DNA of 27,762 bases from Lewinellaceae bacterium. GTDB taxonomy: Bacteria > Bacteroidota > Bacteroidia > Chitinophagales > Saprospiraceae. The stretch lies in assembly GCA_020636445.1 (NCBI GenBank), contig JACJXV010000049.1, forward strand, positions 1 to 27,762, given 5' to 3'. This document shows, one piece after another, positions 1-7,915 of the stretch (its first letter is position 1; every line of letters starts with the position of its first letter). Position numbers and translations under genes: made by a program. A model generated the notes under the pieces. That model did no database searches, was not told where the DNA came from, and saw nothing but the letters and a program-made list of their open reading frames with translations.

Positions 1-1134
1 TTCAGCTTTCGCAAAAGCAAGTTCCTCGGCAGTGACCGGCTCATTGCGCATCCGATTCAATTCGGCCATAAACTCGACCAGTGAGCTGTCCGTAACCGCA
101 TTGCGGACACTGGCGCTGGCCGAGAAATTCCCAATTAGTTCATCCGAACTAATAGAAGAATAAGCACCATAGGTATACCCTTTATCTTCCCGAATATTTT
201 TGAACAAGCGTCCGGATGACCCTCCGCCCAGAATTTTATTCATTACCGAAGCCGCCGTATTTTCAGGGTTTCCCGGTTTAAAATCAATGGGATAGGTAAT
301 ATCGATCAGGGACTGAACCGCACCCGTTTTGTCCACAAAACTTACCTGCGTAGCTGCCGGGGCCTGGGGTTGGGTAAGCTTGGGCTTTTTCACATCCCCT
401 TTGACCCATTTACCAAAGTAAGTGTTGGCAACCTTTTTGGCATCTGCTACTGTAATATCGCCTACAATAATCAGGTAAGCGATATTGGGTTTGAAGTTGT
501 TCCGGACATATTCCTTACACTGATCAACCCCAATACGGCTGACAGTAGCTTCGGTGGTCAACTCGCCATAGGGATGATTTTTCCCGTACAGCAACACCGA
601 GCTAACATTATTGGAAATGGCATTCGGATCATCCTTTTGCGATGCCAACCCCGACAAGGTTTGCTTTTTCAGTTTATCGAATTCTTCCTGAGGAAAGGTA
701 GCGTTGAATAAGACATCGGACATCAACTCCAGCAGTTGATCGCGGTGCTTGCTCAGGGCGGTTCCAAACATACCTTTAGCATTACCGGAAAGGGAAGCCC
801 CAATAAAATCAATGGCTTCATCGATTTGGGCCTTGCTACGCGTCTTGGTGCCGGTCGTGAGGAGCTGACCAGCCATGCTCGAAACACCGGCGTAATCACC
901 TTCCAGCGTTTCCGGTACATCAACAAACACCTGGAAAGAAACGCGGGGGAGTTTGTGGTTTTCCACCACAATTACCTGCAAACCATTGGGCAGAGAAAAT
1001 TGCTCGTAAGCACTCAGCTGAATTTTAGGTGCCGGGCCTGGTTTAGGAGCTGTTTTCCGAAAATCTTCCTGCGCCGGCAACTGGGTTACCCCCGCCAACA
1101 CGAAAAGCACTAAGATTAATTTTATAAATCGCAT
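1..1134 (-). CDS. M16 family peptidase-like protein, non-catalytic partner (3' end off window)
   Basis: My own translation from the ATG at 1134-1132 is open to the window edge (378 codons, C-terminus missing). It begins with a signal peptide (MRFIKLILVLFVLAG..., cleavage near LPAQ), so the protein is exported. The N-terminal M16 domain starts at YEQFSLPNGLQVIVVENHKL. Where active M16 enzymes carry HxxEH, this protein reads SSMAGQLLTTGT, so both zinc-binding histidines and the glutamate base are absent. The second M16 domain is intact, with GGGSSGRLFKNIREDKGYTY giving the Arg/Tyr pair that binds substrate in this family. It lies 50 bases downstream of an HxxEH-containing M16 gene on the same strand. 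Known M16B enzymes work as pairs of an active and an inactive subunit, so it is most likely the substrate-holding partner in a periplasmic or outer-membrane-facing heterodimer. Family is confident; partnership is inferred from order. Confidence 0.9.
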   Translation of the reverse strand, partial: MRFIKLILVLFVLAGVTQLPAQEDFRKTAPKPGPAPKIQLSAYEQFSLPNGLQVIVVENHKLPRVSFQVFVDVPETLEGDYAGVSSMAGQLLTTGTKTRSKAQIDEAIDFIGASLSGNAKGMFGTALSKHRDQLLELMSDVLFNATFPQEEFDKLKKQTLSGLASQKDDPNAISNNVSSVLLYGKNHPYGELTTEATVSRIGVDQCKEYVRNNFKPNIAYLIIVGDITVADAKKVANTYFGKWVKGDVKKPKLTQPQAPAATQVSFVDKTGAVQSLIDITYPIDFKPGNPENTAASVMNKILGGGSSGRLFKNIREDKGYTYGAYSSISSDELIGNFSASASVRNAVTDSSLVEFMAELNRMRNEPVTAEELAFAKAE

Positions 1135-1184
1135 GATTATCATTCTTTTAAATAAATAATAAAGAGAACCTGAGGGAAAGTTCC

Positions 1185-2507
1185 TTATTGCCCTTTAGGC
1201 AACCAGAACAAGACCAGTCGGCTGGTGGGTTTGAAATACTCCTTAGCCACCCGTTGAATATCCTCACGCGTTACTTTCAGGTAGCGGTCAATTTCCGTAT
1301 TGATCAGGTTAGCATCGCCGAAATGCGTTTCATAGATCGCGAGGTTTTCCGCAATCCCTTCGATCGTAGCATTACGGCTCACCATTTGATTTTCGATTTG
1401 ATTGCGCAACTTCTGAAACTCTTTTTCTGAGATAAGCTCTTGCTGCACCTTTGTAATTTCTGCATCTATGGCTTTTTCCATATCGGTCAGATCAACCCCC
1501 ATATTAGCAATGCCAAAAGTAAGCATCAGGCCTGGGTCTTCGAGTGGAAACTGAAACGCCCCTGCCTGGATAGCTAGCTGTTTTTCGTCGACCAGGGAGC
1601 GGTAGATGCGTGAACTTTGCCCGTTCGACAGCAATGTACTCAGCATTTCAACTGCATAGTAATCCGGCGAGCCTTGCTTAGGTGCCCGATAGGCAATAAC
1701 CAAAGCGGGTAGTTGTACCTGGTCATAAACCGTATCACGCATTTCCTGCTGCAGAGCTGGTTCGGTGATCTGTGGCCGGTAGATAGGTTTCATGCCCTTC
1801 GGGATGGTAGCAAAATATTTGGCAATGAGTGCTTTTGTTTCCGCGGGCTTAATATCCCCTGTAACCGTCAGTACGGCATTGTTGGGAAGGTAAAAATCCT
1901 TGTAGAAGTTTTTGTAATCTTCTTCCTGTGCAGCATCAAGGTGCTCCATGGAGCCGATCGGGGTCCAGGAATAGGGATGTTCTTTATACATCCGCTTGAA
2001 GACCTCTTCCACCAGTGTACCGTAGGGTTGGTTGTCGTAGCGCATCCGGCGCTCTTCCTTAACAACTTCGCGTTGGGTCTCAATACCTTTCTCTTCCACC
2101 GCGGCATGCAGCATGCGTTCGGATTCCAGCCAGAGGCCAAGTTCAAGCTGATTGGATGGAAATAGCTCATAATAGTACGTGCGATCCTGGGTGGTATACG
2201 CATTATTACTGCCTCCAGCCTGAGAAATGTACTTATCAAATTCACCCCGAGCGATATTATCGGAGCCTTCAAACATTAAATGCTCGAAGAAGTGGGCAAA
2301 ACCAGTACGATCAGCTTTCTCGTTCTTGGATCCTACATGGTAGAGAACCGAAACGATTACATTCGGGGTAGTATGGTCTTCGTGCAGAATCACCGTAAGG
2401 CCATTATCCAGTTGGTATTTCTCAAACTGAATCCCCTTCATTTGCGCCCAGGCCGGGGTACTTAGTAAACTGAGGAAAGTAGCTAACGCTAGCAATTTAG
2501 CTTTCAT
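1185..2507 (-). CDS. M16 family zinc metallopeptidase, catalytic subunit
   Basis: The 440-residue exported protein has a clear signal peptide (MKAKLLALATFLSLLSTPAWAQ). The inverted zinc motif HFFEH at residues 72-76 supplies two histidine ligands and the catalytic glutamate. The third ligand should be one of the glutamates in VVKEERR near residue 151, about 75 residues downstream as usual. The second, inactive M16 fold follows from about residue 225 (AVLTVTGDIKPAETKALIAKYF), and RIYRSLVDEKQLA matches the substrate-binding region. The length is typical of M16B bacterial peptidases. These degrade peptides, often ones released by other proteases, inside a closed chamber. It probably forms an operon with the inactive homologue that follows 50 bases later on the same strand. 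The natural substrate cannot be read from sequence. Confidence 0.93.
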   Translation of the reverse strand: MKAKLLALATFLSLLSTPAWAQMKGIQFEKYQLDNGLTVILHEDHTTPNVIVSVLYHVGSKNEKADRTGFAHFFEHLMFEGSDNIARGEFDKYISQAGGSNNAYTTQDRTYYYELFPSNQLELGLWLESERMLHAAVEEKGIETQREVVKEERRMRYDNQPYGTLVEEVFKRMYKEHPYSWTPIGSMEHLDAAQEEDYKNFYKDFYLPNNAVLTVTGDIKPAETKALIAKYFATIPKGMKPIYRPQITEPALQQEMRDTVYDQVQLPALVIAYRAPKQGSPDYYAVEMLSTLLSNGQSSRIYRSLVDEKQLAIQAGAFQFPLEDPGLMLTFGIANMGVDLTDMEKAIDAEITKVQQELISEKEFQKLRNQIENQMVSRNATIEGIAENLAIYETHFGDANLINTEIDRYLKVTREDIQRVAKEYFKPTSRLVLFWLPKGQ

Positions 2508-2817
2508 AAGGTATCATTGATTTTATTGAGCAGAATTAACATAAGGCATAAAGTAATTAGCGTTCCCGTAGAAAAATGGTCAAAAGTATATACTACAGGG
2601 CTATGGTGCTAAGGTACCAGATACAACAAAATGGATCTGCATGCTGGTTCTAATTAAAGTTTCTATCAAAGCAAAGGGTTCACCAGCTTGGTCAGAAAGA
2701 AACCTACACAAAGTAAGAAGCCGCCTGGCAGGACACCAAGCGGCTTCGACGAGGGCTGTAAATTCCTCGACCGGAGCATTACTTTCCCCGGTGACTCATT
2801 TTGTGGAAATAATGTGG
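2508..2817. other. intergenic region between the M16 pair and the DUF458 gene
   Basis: About 310 bases contain no convincing gene. The short open frames here have no recognisable protein features. The part nearest 2508 must hold the leader of the M16 operon, but no promoter box stands out clearly. The only structured element is the hairpin at 2717-2747, listed separately. Confidence 0.6.
2717..2747 (-). terminator. putative terminator of the DUF458 gene
   Basis: GAAGCCGC (2717-2724) pairs with GCGGCTTC (2740-2747). The stem continues after one C/A mismatch as TGG/CCA, leaving a 7-base loop. Reading on the minus strand, the hairpin lies about 70 bases after the stop at 2818 and is followed by a T-rich stretch (TTACTTTGTG, then TTTCTTTCT). 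The T-run is broken, so intrinsic termination is likely but not certain. Confidence 0.5.
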
Positions 2818-3288
2818 TCAAACTACCTTGTCAGCACAATAGGAGCTGGCAAAGGCATCGGGCTTTGCTTTGAAGACGAAACCCATTCCGAGAATATAGC
2901 CCATCGCTTCTTTTAGGGCCGTATTGGACTTAAAGTGCGGATCCGTATTAATATCAGCGTGGACTTCAAGGGCCACATCATAGCGATCTAGTAAATCACA
3001 TAACGAATACGCTACTTCTACTGATTTAGATACTTCAGTGATCATGCGTTCCCGCAGGCTCATTCGTTTGGTCGAGCGGCTGTTATGGATAAACATAAAG
3101 CCTCCCTTCTTCTCCCGGAGGAAGACAATTACTGTGGCGAATTCAATAACCTCCCCCCGCACCTGGGAATCGGAACCAATACACACTTTCAATCGGTGGC
3201 CTAGTTCCTGCTCGCGGATAAGGGTAGCTTCTACTGCTTGCGCCAGCTCCTGTTCGATACGATCTCCATTATACCTACGCCATTTCAT
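2818..3288 (-). CDS. YkuK/DUF458 family RNase H-like protein
   Basis: This 156-residue cytoplasmic protein has no signal peptide. The motif VCIGSDSQ (residues 35-42) opens an RNase H-like fold, with Asp40 in the position of the first metal-binding acidic residue. It is followed by the strand FATVIVFLREKKGGFMFIHN and later by VALEVHADINTDPHFKSNT, which offers further acidic residues. This layout matches the YkuK/DUF458 family (RNase_H_like), members of which are small conserved proteins without a settled biochemical role. The length agrees with the family. It is probably monocistronic: the M16 operon begins about 310 bases downstream after a hairpin, and 600 empty bases lie upstream. Nuclease activity is a fold-based inference only. 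Confidence 0.8.
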   Translation of the reverse strand: MKWRRYNGDRIEQELAQAVEATLIREQELGHRLKVCIGSDSQVRGEVIEFATVIVFLREKKGGFMFIHNSRSTKRMSLRERMITEVSKSVEVAYSLCDLLDRYDVALEVHADINTDPHFKSNTALKEAMGYILGMGFVFKAKPDAFASSYCADKVV

Positions 3289-3888
3289 ACATAATAGGTT
3301 TTGCAGCCATCAGGAGTTATCCAAGCCCCAAAGCGTTACCATCGGGCACCGCCGTTTTTCGCTAACCTACTTAATTACCTCGCATAAATTACAAAAGTCC
3401 GGGGGAACTACGATGGCAAATCAGCGATTTAAATAAAATTTAACCCCTGATTTACAAGCATTAAAACACCCGTAAGCGTGCGAAAATTCCCGGAGAGTAG
3501 TTTTTTTAAGCACTCACGTAAAATTGTATGCTTTTAGGAATGGGCGGAAAAGCAGCAAAATGCATGAAACTGTTGCGGTATACCTATAATCATCGTACCT
3601 TAAATCCGATTTAGCTTTTGCCTGCGAAGGGAGAAGAAGTAGTTAGTGGGTGAGGCAAATCAGTCTAGCCAACAATAAACTTGAGGTATTGAGAATGAGG
3701 GTAATTAAAGCCCCCTTCCGTAAACCTCGTTGAATCTGTGTTTTGTTCAACACAGTCAATCAATTAATACGCGCTAATAACGGCAAATTATTCATGGCTG
3801 CGTAGCTTAACCGTCACCAGCCAGTTGTGTTTTGTTGATTGATCCCCTCACAAGAAATCATTACTCCTAATTACTAAAAACTGAACCT
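3289..3888. other. 600-base non-coding divergent region with repeats
   Basis: This region separates the minus-strand DUF458 gene and the plus-strand S74 protein and must hold promoters for both. Open frames overlapping it lack protein character. CTGTGTT (3736-3742) and AACACAG (3749-3755) form a perfect inverted repeat around TTGTTC, flanked further out by TTGA (3730-3733) and TCAA (3756-3759). The 11-mer TGTGTTTTGTT occurs twice in direct orientation (3737-3747 and 3826-3836). Either may be a regulator site or leader structure for the gene starting at 3889. I see no RNA gene I can name. Confidence 0.5.
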
Positions 3889-5721
3889 ATGGTCTCATTT
3901 CAACGCATTAGCTTATTGGCTATGCTACTCCTTTTTGCTATTTCGGGCAGAACTTTGCTTGCCCAATCCGGAGCCGGCTTTTCCTACCAGGCAGTTGCCC
4001 GCAACAATGCAGGAGCAATAATCCAAAACCAATCCATTAACCTGCGTTTCAAGATTCGCCAGGGCGCTGCTAATGGAACGGTTGTTTATGAGGAAACCCA
4101 TACTCCCTTAACCAATACGTATGGATTATTCTCAGTGGTCATCGGCAAAGGAACACCCGAAACAGGGTTTTCTTTCCCGGCGATAGACTGGTCGGCAGGC
4201 GACTATTACCTATCCACTGAAGTCAATGGCGCTACCGCCAGCACTACCCTCTTTGAGGCGGTTCCGTACAGTAAAAAAGCCCTGGATATGAAACTTAGGG
4301 ATCTGACTGATGTAGGTGACATTGCTCCCGGCAATGGTGCTGCACTAAAGTGGAATGGCACCGCCTGGGTACCCGGCGCAGATAATACCGGCCCCACCTA
4401 TTCAGCGGGCAGTGGAATTGCTATTTCAGGAGCCGGCGTCATCAGTAATACGGGCGACGTCAGCAATACCAATGAAATTCAGACGCTCTCGCTGAGCGGA
4501 AATTCCCTCTCACTGAGTAATGGTGGCGGATCCGTCAGTCTGCCCAGCGGCAGTGAGACCCCCTGGACGAAAAACGGGAATAATATTTTTTACACCAGTG
4601 GAAATGTAGGTATTGGCGACAACACCCCCAGCGCCAGCCTGAGCGTGGGTAATGGTGATAAATTCACGGTGGATGGCACTACCGGAGCCGTCACTTTTTC
4701 TGACGATGATGCCACCATCCAATTCCCCCCGGCAACAACAACCAATAAGCCAATGATTAACATGTTCCGCTCGGGCACCAATAATGCAGACCGCATGGTT
4801 ATCGCCCATTCACCCAGTTTCGCCACCTGGGGTATCGAGTATGCGGACACTACCGATCGGTTTCATTTTCGTAGTAATGCTGCCCGGCAATTTACGGTAG
4901 CTCTGTCCTCGGGCCGGGTGGGCATTCAGGAAGAAAATCCGTTGTTCAACCTGGATATGAAGGGCCGGGCCCGCATCCAATGGCAAGGCGGGGCCGGCAA
5001 CAGCCCGGGCATCTGGTTTGGCAACCAGGCAGGCACCTTCAATCGGGCTTTCCTCGGGATGTCAGAACCCGATTCAGTACTCGGTATCTTCAGTCAGCAC
5101 CTGGGAAAATGGGCCATTGAATTCGAATTAATGCGGGAACCCAGAATTGGGGTTAACATTCAAAACGGAAGTCCCCCGCGCGCTGAATTACACATCTATC
5201 ATACTAACTTCGGCGGGTCAAATGACGGGGTCCGCATTCAAAATGAAGGAGCGAATGGCCATTATTGGAACTTGTACACCTCCAACACCACCGGATCGTT
5301 TGAACTGTATAAACAAGGCATCAAACGGGTAGAAATCAACCCCACTACCGGAGCCTACAGTTCCGTATCGGATGAACGGCTGAAAACGAATGTTGCGGCA
5401 ATGAGCTCCGTGATCCCCAAGGTGCTGCAATTGAAGGTAAACACCTATAAGTATATAGACCAGGAAAAATCTGATACCCGCAACTATGCAGGTTTCCTGG
5501 CCCAGGAGCTGGAAAAAATTTTCCCTCATCTGGTTCATTCCCGCGGGGATGAAGGAAGCGATGGCATTTATACCGTAGATTACAGTGGATTGGGGGTAAT
5601 TGCCATCAAAGCCATCCAGGAGCAGCAAGTGCAACTTGACGCTCAGGAAAAAACCATCCAACAACAACAGGCGATTATCGCCGATTTACTCCGACGCCTC
5701 GAGGCATTGGAAAACAAATAA
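3889..5721 (+). CDS. secreted tail-fibre-like protein with C-terminal S74 chaperone domain
   Basis: The 610-residue protein has a signal peptide (residues 1-26, ending TLLAQ). A domain common in secreted Bacteroidota proteins follows, from GFSYQAVARNNAGAIIQNQ to about residue 130 (TTLFEAVPYSKKALDM). The middle is a Gly/Ser/Asn-rich low-complexity beta region (about 160-490), as in fibrous proteins. From residue 494 the sequence SDERLKTN begins an intramolecular chaperone of endosialidase/Peptidase_S74 type, with FLAQELEKIFPHLV and YTVDYSGLGVIAIKAIQEQQ as further landmarks. Ser494 and Lys499 have the spacing of the self-cleaving dyad known in phage tailspikes. The last 30 residues form a glutamine-rich coiled coil. 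The S74 domain probably guides trimerisation. No phage genes surround it, so it is best read as a cell-surface fibre, and its ligand is unknown. It is followed after one base by a T9SS-tailed gene. Confidence 0.85.
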   Translation: MVSFQRISLLAMLLLFAISGRTLLAQSGAGFSYQAVARNNAGAIIQNQSINLRFKIRQGAANGTVVYEETHTPLTNTYGLFSVVIGKGTPETGFSFPAIDWSAGDYYLSTEVNGATASTTLFEAVPYSKKALDMKLRDLTDVGDIAPGNGAALKWNGTAWVPGADNTGPTYSAGSGIAISGAGVISNTGDVSNTNEIQTLSLSGNSLSLSNGGGSVSLPSGSETPWTKNGNNIFYTSGNVGIGDNTPSASLSVGNGDKFTVDGTTGAVTFSDDDATIQFPPATTTNKPMINMFRSGTNNADRMVIAHSPSFATWGIEYADTTDRFHFRSNAARQFTVALSSGRVGIQEENPLFNLDMKGRARIQWQGGAGNSPGIWFGNQAGTFNRAFLGMSEPDSVLGIFSQHLGKWAIEFELMREPRIGVNIQNGSPPRAELHIYHTNFGGSNDGVRIQNEGANGHYWNLYTSNTTGSFELYKQGIKRVEINPTTGAYSSVSDERLKTNVAAMSSVIPKVLQLKVNTYKYIDQEKSDTRNYAGFLAQELEKIFPHLVHSRGDEGSDGIYTVDYSGLGVIAIKAIQEQQVQLDAQEKTIQQQQAIIADLLRRLEALENK

Positions 5722-5722
5722 A

Positions 5723-6235
5723 ATGATAATTATGCGAATGGCTATTCTAGGGGGAATTTTTTCCCTCTGTTTAACAACCCTGGCTGCCCAATCGATTGAA
5801 CGGGCCGTTATTGGCACTACTGGCGGTTATGCCGAAACGGCGACCCTGCAGCTCTCCAGTACCGTAGGAGAAGTCGCTACAACAACCTTAACGGCAGGAA
5901 CCATCGTTCTGACCCAGGGATTTCAGCAACCCTCGGCGAATCCCAATACACCCACCCGCGACCTGGGTATTGCGGTACAATACCAGCTTTTCCCCAACCC
6001 CGCCAGCCAGCAACTGACGCTGCGCCTGGAGGCCGCCAAACCCATTGCGATTCAGGTCACATTTACCGATTTGGCGGGAAGGGAAATAGCTTTGCCTAAT
6101 CGCAAGGTAGACATCCAGAACGTCGCTGATTTGCAATGGGATATTAGCCTGCTACCAGCAGGGGGATATCTACTTTTCCTGCAGGAAGCCAACGGCCCGG
6201 GCCGGCAGGGAATTCCATTTCAGGTAGCCCATTAG
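5723..6235 (+). CDS. T9SS type A sorting-domain protein
   Basis: I chose the ATG at 5723, one base after the upstream stop codon, giving 170 residues (MIIMRMAILGGIF...). A longer frame reaching back to 5600 overlaps the preceding gene and would bury the signal peptide (about residues 1-22, ending LAAQ). ATG 5732 is an alternative. The mature part is short: SIERAVIGTTGGYAETATLQ then GEVATTTLTAG and LTQGFQQP, a motif set frequent in small secreted Bacteroidota proteins. A C-terminal sorting tail follows, from YQLFPNPASQQLTLRLEA through TDLAGREI to a final beta segment ending AGGYLLFLQEANG...PFQVAH. It should leave the cell by the type IX system. The one-base spacing implies co-expression with the S74 protein, and a surface partnership is possible. 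No enzymatic domain is visible. Confidence 0.85.
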   Translation: MIIMRMAILGGIFSLCLTTLAAQSIERAVIGTTGGYAETATLQLSSTVGEVATTTLTAGTIVLTQGFQQPSANPNTPTRDLGIAVQYQLFPNPASQQLTLRLEAAKPIAIQVTFTDLAGREIALPNRKVDIQNVADLQWDISLLPAGGYLLFLQEANGPGRQGIPFQVAH

Positions 6236-6257
6236 GGATTTCTGGCACTCAAAATTG

Positions 6258-6307
6258 AACACGCCTCCATTCGGACAGGAATTGTGCTGTACGGATGGAG
6301 GCGTGTT
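6258..6307. terminator. bidirectional terminator between convergent genes
   Basis: AACACGCCTCCAT (6258-6270) and ATGGAGGCGTGTT (6295-6307) form a perfect 13-bp stem, with an inner ACAG/CTGT pairing in the 24-base loop. It lies between the plus-strand T9SS gene (stop 6235) and the minus-strand SGNH gene (stop 6355). On the minus strand it is followed by CAATTTTGAG. The T-tracts are short, but position and stem strength favour a shared terminator. Confidence 0.75.
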
Positions 6308-6354
6308 ATACAAGGGTTGGTAGCGGGGCAGTTACCACCCAAACCTTGACCGCA

Positions 6355-7047
6355 TTAGCGCTTTGACTTCTGGCACAAGGCTTGATGAATCCCTGCTTCC
6401 ACCAGTGGAATCATTACCCGATACCCTGCCTCATTAGGGTGAACACCATCATAGGTGTATGCCGGGAGTAAACCTCCCTGGCCATCATTCATGGCAGCAT
6501 AGTAATCCACAAAAGGAATATGGTTTGTCTGGGCGTAGTTAGCCAGCCTCGTATTGAGCGCCTGTATTTTTGCTGCCGGTTCTAGTCCCTTCCGCCAGGG
6601 GAAATCTGCGGCCGGTAAAACAGCACATAAGACAACCCGGACCTTGTTGGCACGTGCCAGTTCGATCATGGAAACAATATTCCCGACGATTTCTTCCTGA
6701 GTAGCAGGACCGGTATTCCCGGCGATATCGTTAGTACCTGCCAGAATAACGACTACCTCAGGCTGCAGGGCCAACACATCCGGCCGAAACCGCACCAGCA
6801 TCTGTGGCGTCGTTTGGCCGCTGATCCCCCGGTTCAGGTAAGGACGCCCTACGAAAAAGTCAGGACAAAATTTTGCCCATCCTTCGGTGATGGAATTACC
6901 CATGAAGACTACCCGTTTTTCGCCGGGGGCTGGCGTAGCAAGTGCAGCATTAGCCTCCTGATAACGGGCAAGCTTAGCCCAATCCTGGGCCATAAGCTGG
7001 GTGGTTCCACCCAAAAAGGGTAGGAATACAAATAAGAGGTAACGCAT
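6355..7047 (-). CDS. secreted SGNH/GDSL-family hydrolase
   Basis: The 230-residue protein starts with a signal peptide (MRYLLFVFLPFLGG...LMAQ). All SGNH blocks are present: block I FMGNSITEGW with nucleophile Ser52, block II around RGISGQTT, block III ILAGTNDIAG with Asn106, and block V YDGVHPNEAGY with Asp200 and His203. This resembles the platelet-activating-factor acetylhydrolase/TesA-like group of esterases, which remove acyl or acetyl groups from lipids or carbohydrates. Being exported, it would act in the periplasm or outside. A carbohydrate esterase role is possible, but the gene lies about 8 kb from the polysaccharide lyase genes with housekeeping genes on either side, so I do not assign it to that system. 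A hairpin separates it from yebC upstream. Confidence 0.9.
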   Translation of the reverse strand: MRYLLFVFLPFLGGTTQLMAQDWAKLARYQEANAALATPAPGEKRVVFMGNSITEGWAKFCPDFFVGRPYLNRGISGQTTPQMLVRFRPDVLALQPEVVVILAGTNDIAGNTGPATQEEIVGNIVSMIELARANKVRVVLCAVLPAADFPWRKGLEPAAKIQALNTRLANYAQTNHIPFVDYYAAMNDGQGGLLPAYTYDGVHPNEAGYRVMIPLVEAGIHQALCQKSKR

Positions 7048-7064
7048 AGGTTTTACGATTTTAA

Positions 7065-7080
7065 GCCCCTTTGCAGGGGC
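7065..7080 (-). terminator. putative terminator of yebC
   Basis: GCCCCT (7065-7070) and AGGGGC (7075-7080) form a GC-rich 6-bp hairpin with a TTGC loop. On the minus strand it lies about 57 bases after the yebC stop and is followed by TTAAAATCG. The T-run is weak, so attenuation rather than full termination is possible. It separates yebC from the SGNH gene starting at 7047. Confidence 0.45.
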
Positions 7081-7136
7081 CGTTTATTTAATGAAAAACA
7101 CGAATGCGCCTACACTCCAAAATACCAAAGCCGGAC

Positions 7137-7850
7137 TTAGTTCATATCCATGTTGTGGAAAACATTAATCACATCCTCATCATCTTCCATCTTTTCGATT
7201 AAGGTGATGACATCCTCCACCTGTTCGTCGGTAAGCGTCTTGGTGTGATTAGGAATGCGCACAATTTCACTGCTCTCAGGTTCAATCTGGCGATCTTCCA
7301 GCGCTTTTTGCAGACTGCCAAAATCGGCAAAGTTGGCATAAAGCACAACGAACTCATCCTCTTCCCGAATATCATCCAGGCCATGATCAATGAGATCCAG
7401 CTCTAATTCTTCCAGGTCGACACCTTCTTTGGGAATCTTGAAAACACCTTTACGATCGAACATATAGTCCACCGAGCCCGAGGTACCCAGAGAACCGCCA
7501 TATTTGGAAAAAATATGCCGGATATTGGCAACGGTGCGATTCAGGTTATTCGTCGCCGTTTCCACTACCAGAGCCACCCCATGCGGAGCATAGCCTTCGT
7601 ATACGACTTCGTCGTAATTCTCGGCATCCTTGGACGTTGCCCTTTTAATCGCACTCTCTACGTTGGCTTTAGGCATATTCGCCGTTCTGGCGTTCTGGAC
7701 AGCCATCCGCAGACGAGGGTTGTAATCCGGATCAGGACCGCCGGAGCGGACTGCCAGCGCTATCTCTCGTCCAATCTTGGTAAATGTCTTGGCCATGTTG
7801 GCCCAACGCTTAAACTTTCGTTCTTTGCGGTATTCAAACGCACGTCCCAT
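7137..7850 (-). CDS. yebC: YebC/PmpR (TACO1-like) family protein
   Basis: The start MGRAFEYRKERKFKRWANMA matches the conserved YebC N-terminus, which confirms the start codon. It continues with KTFTKIGREIALAVRSGGPD, NPRLRMAVQNARTANMPK and the signature YDEVVYEGYAPHGVALVVE (about residues 79-97), then NLNRTVANIRHIFSKYGGSLG. The 237-residue length is typical. The C-terminal acidic domain ends MEDDEDVINVFHNMDMN. The family was annotated as DNA-binding regulators. Later work on YebC/TACO1 homologues points to ribosome-associated translation factors easing polyproline stalling. Either role would be cytoplasmic. It lies 65 bases downstream of the phosphohexomutase gene on the same strand, so co-transcription is possible. 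Confidence 0.95.
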   Translation of the reverse strand: MGRAFEYRKERKFKRWANMAKTFTKIGREIALAVRSGGPDPDYNPRLRMAVQNARTANMPKANVESAIKRATSKDAENYDEVVYEGYAPHGVALVVETATNNLNRTVANIRHIFSKYGGSLGTSGSVDYMFDRKGVFKIPKEGVDLEELELDLIDHGLDDIREEDEFVVLYANFADFGSLQKALEDRQIEPESSEIVRIPNHTKTLTDEQVEDVITLIEKMEDDEDVINVFHNMDMN

Positions 7851-7915
7851 CGGGATTCAATTTTTGCGGCAAATTTAGCTAAAAAAAGGAAAGGTGCAAG
7901 CGCCCGGAGCTTTAC

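Noticed and set aside
3038..3436. Plus-strand frame of 132 codons
   Set aside because: Mostly antisense to the DUF458 gene, with serine/arginine-rich composition and no recognisable motif.
3889..5721. Phage tail fibre or prophage remnant
   Set aside because: The S74 domain is phage-like, but the protein has a Sec signal and Bacteroidota-type N-terminal domain, and no phage gene lies nearby.
5600..5722. Upstream extension of the T9SS-tailed gene
   Set aside because: It overlaps the coiled-coil coding end of the S74 gene in another frame and hides the signal peptide that begins at 5723.
6355..7047. SGNH hydrolase as a member of the polysaccharide locus
   Set aside because: It could be an acetylesterase, but it is separated from the locus by yebC, a phosphohexomutase and the MBL gene, each with its own housekeeping logic.
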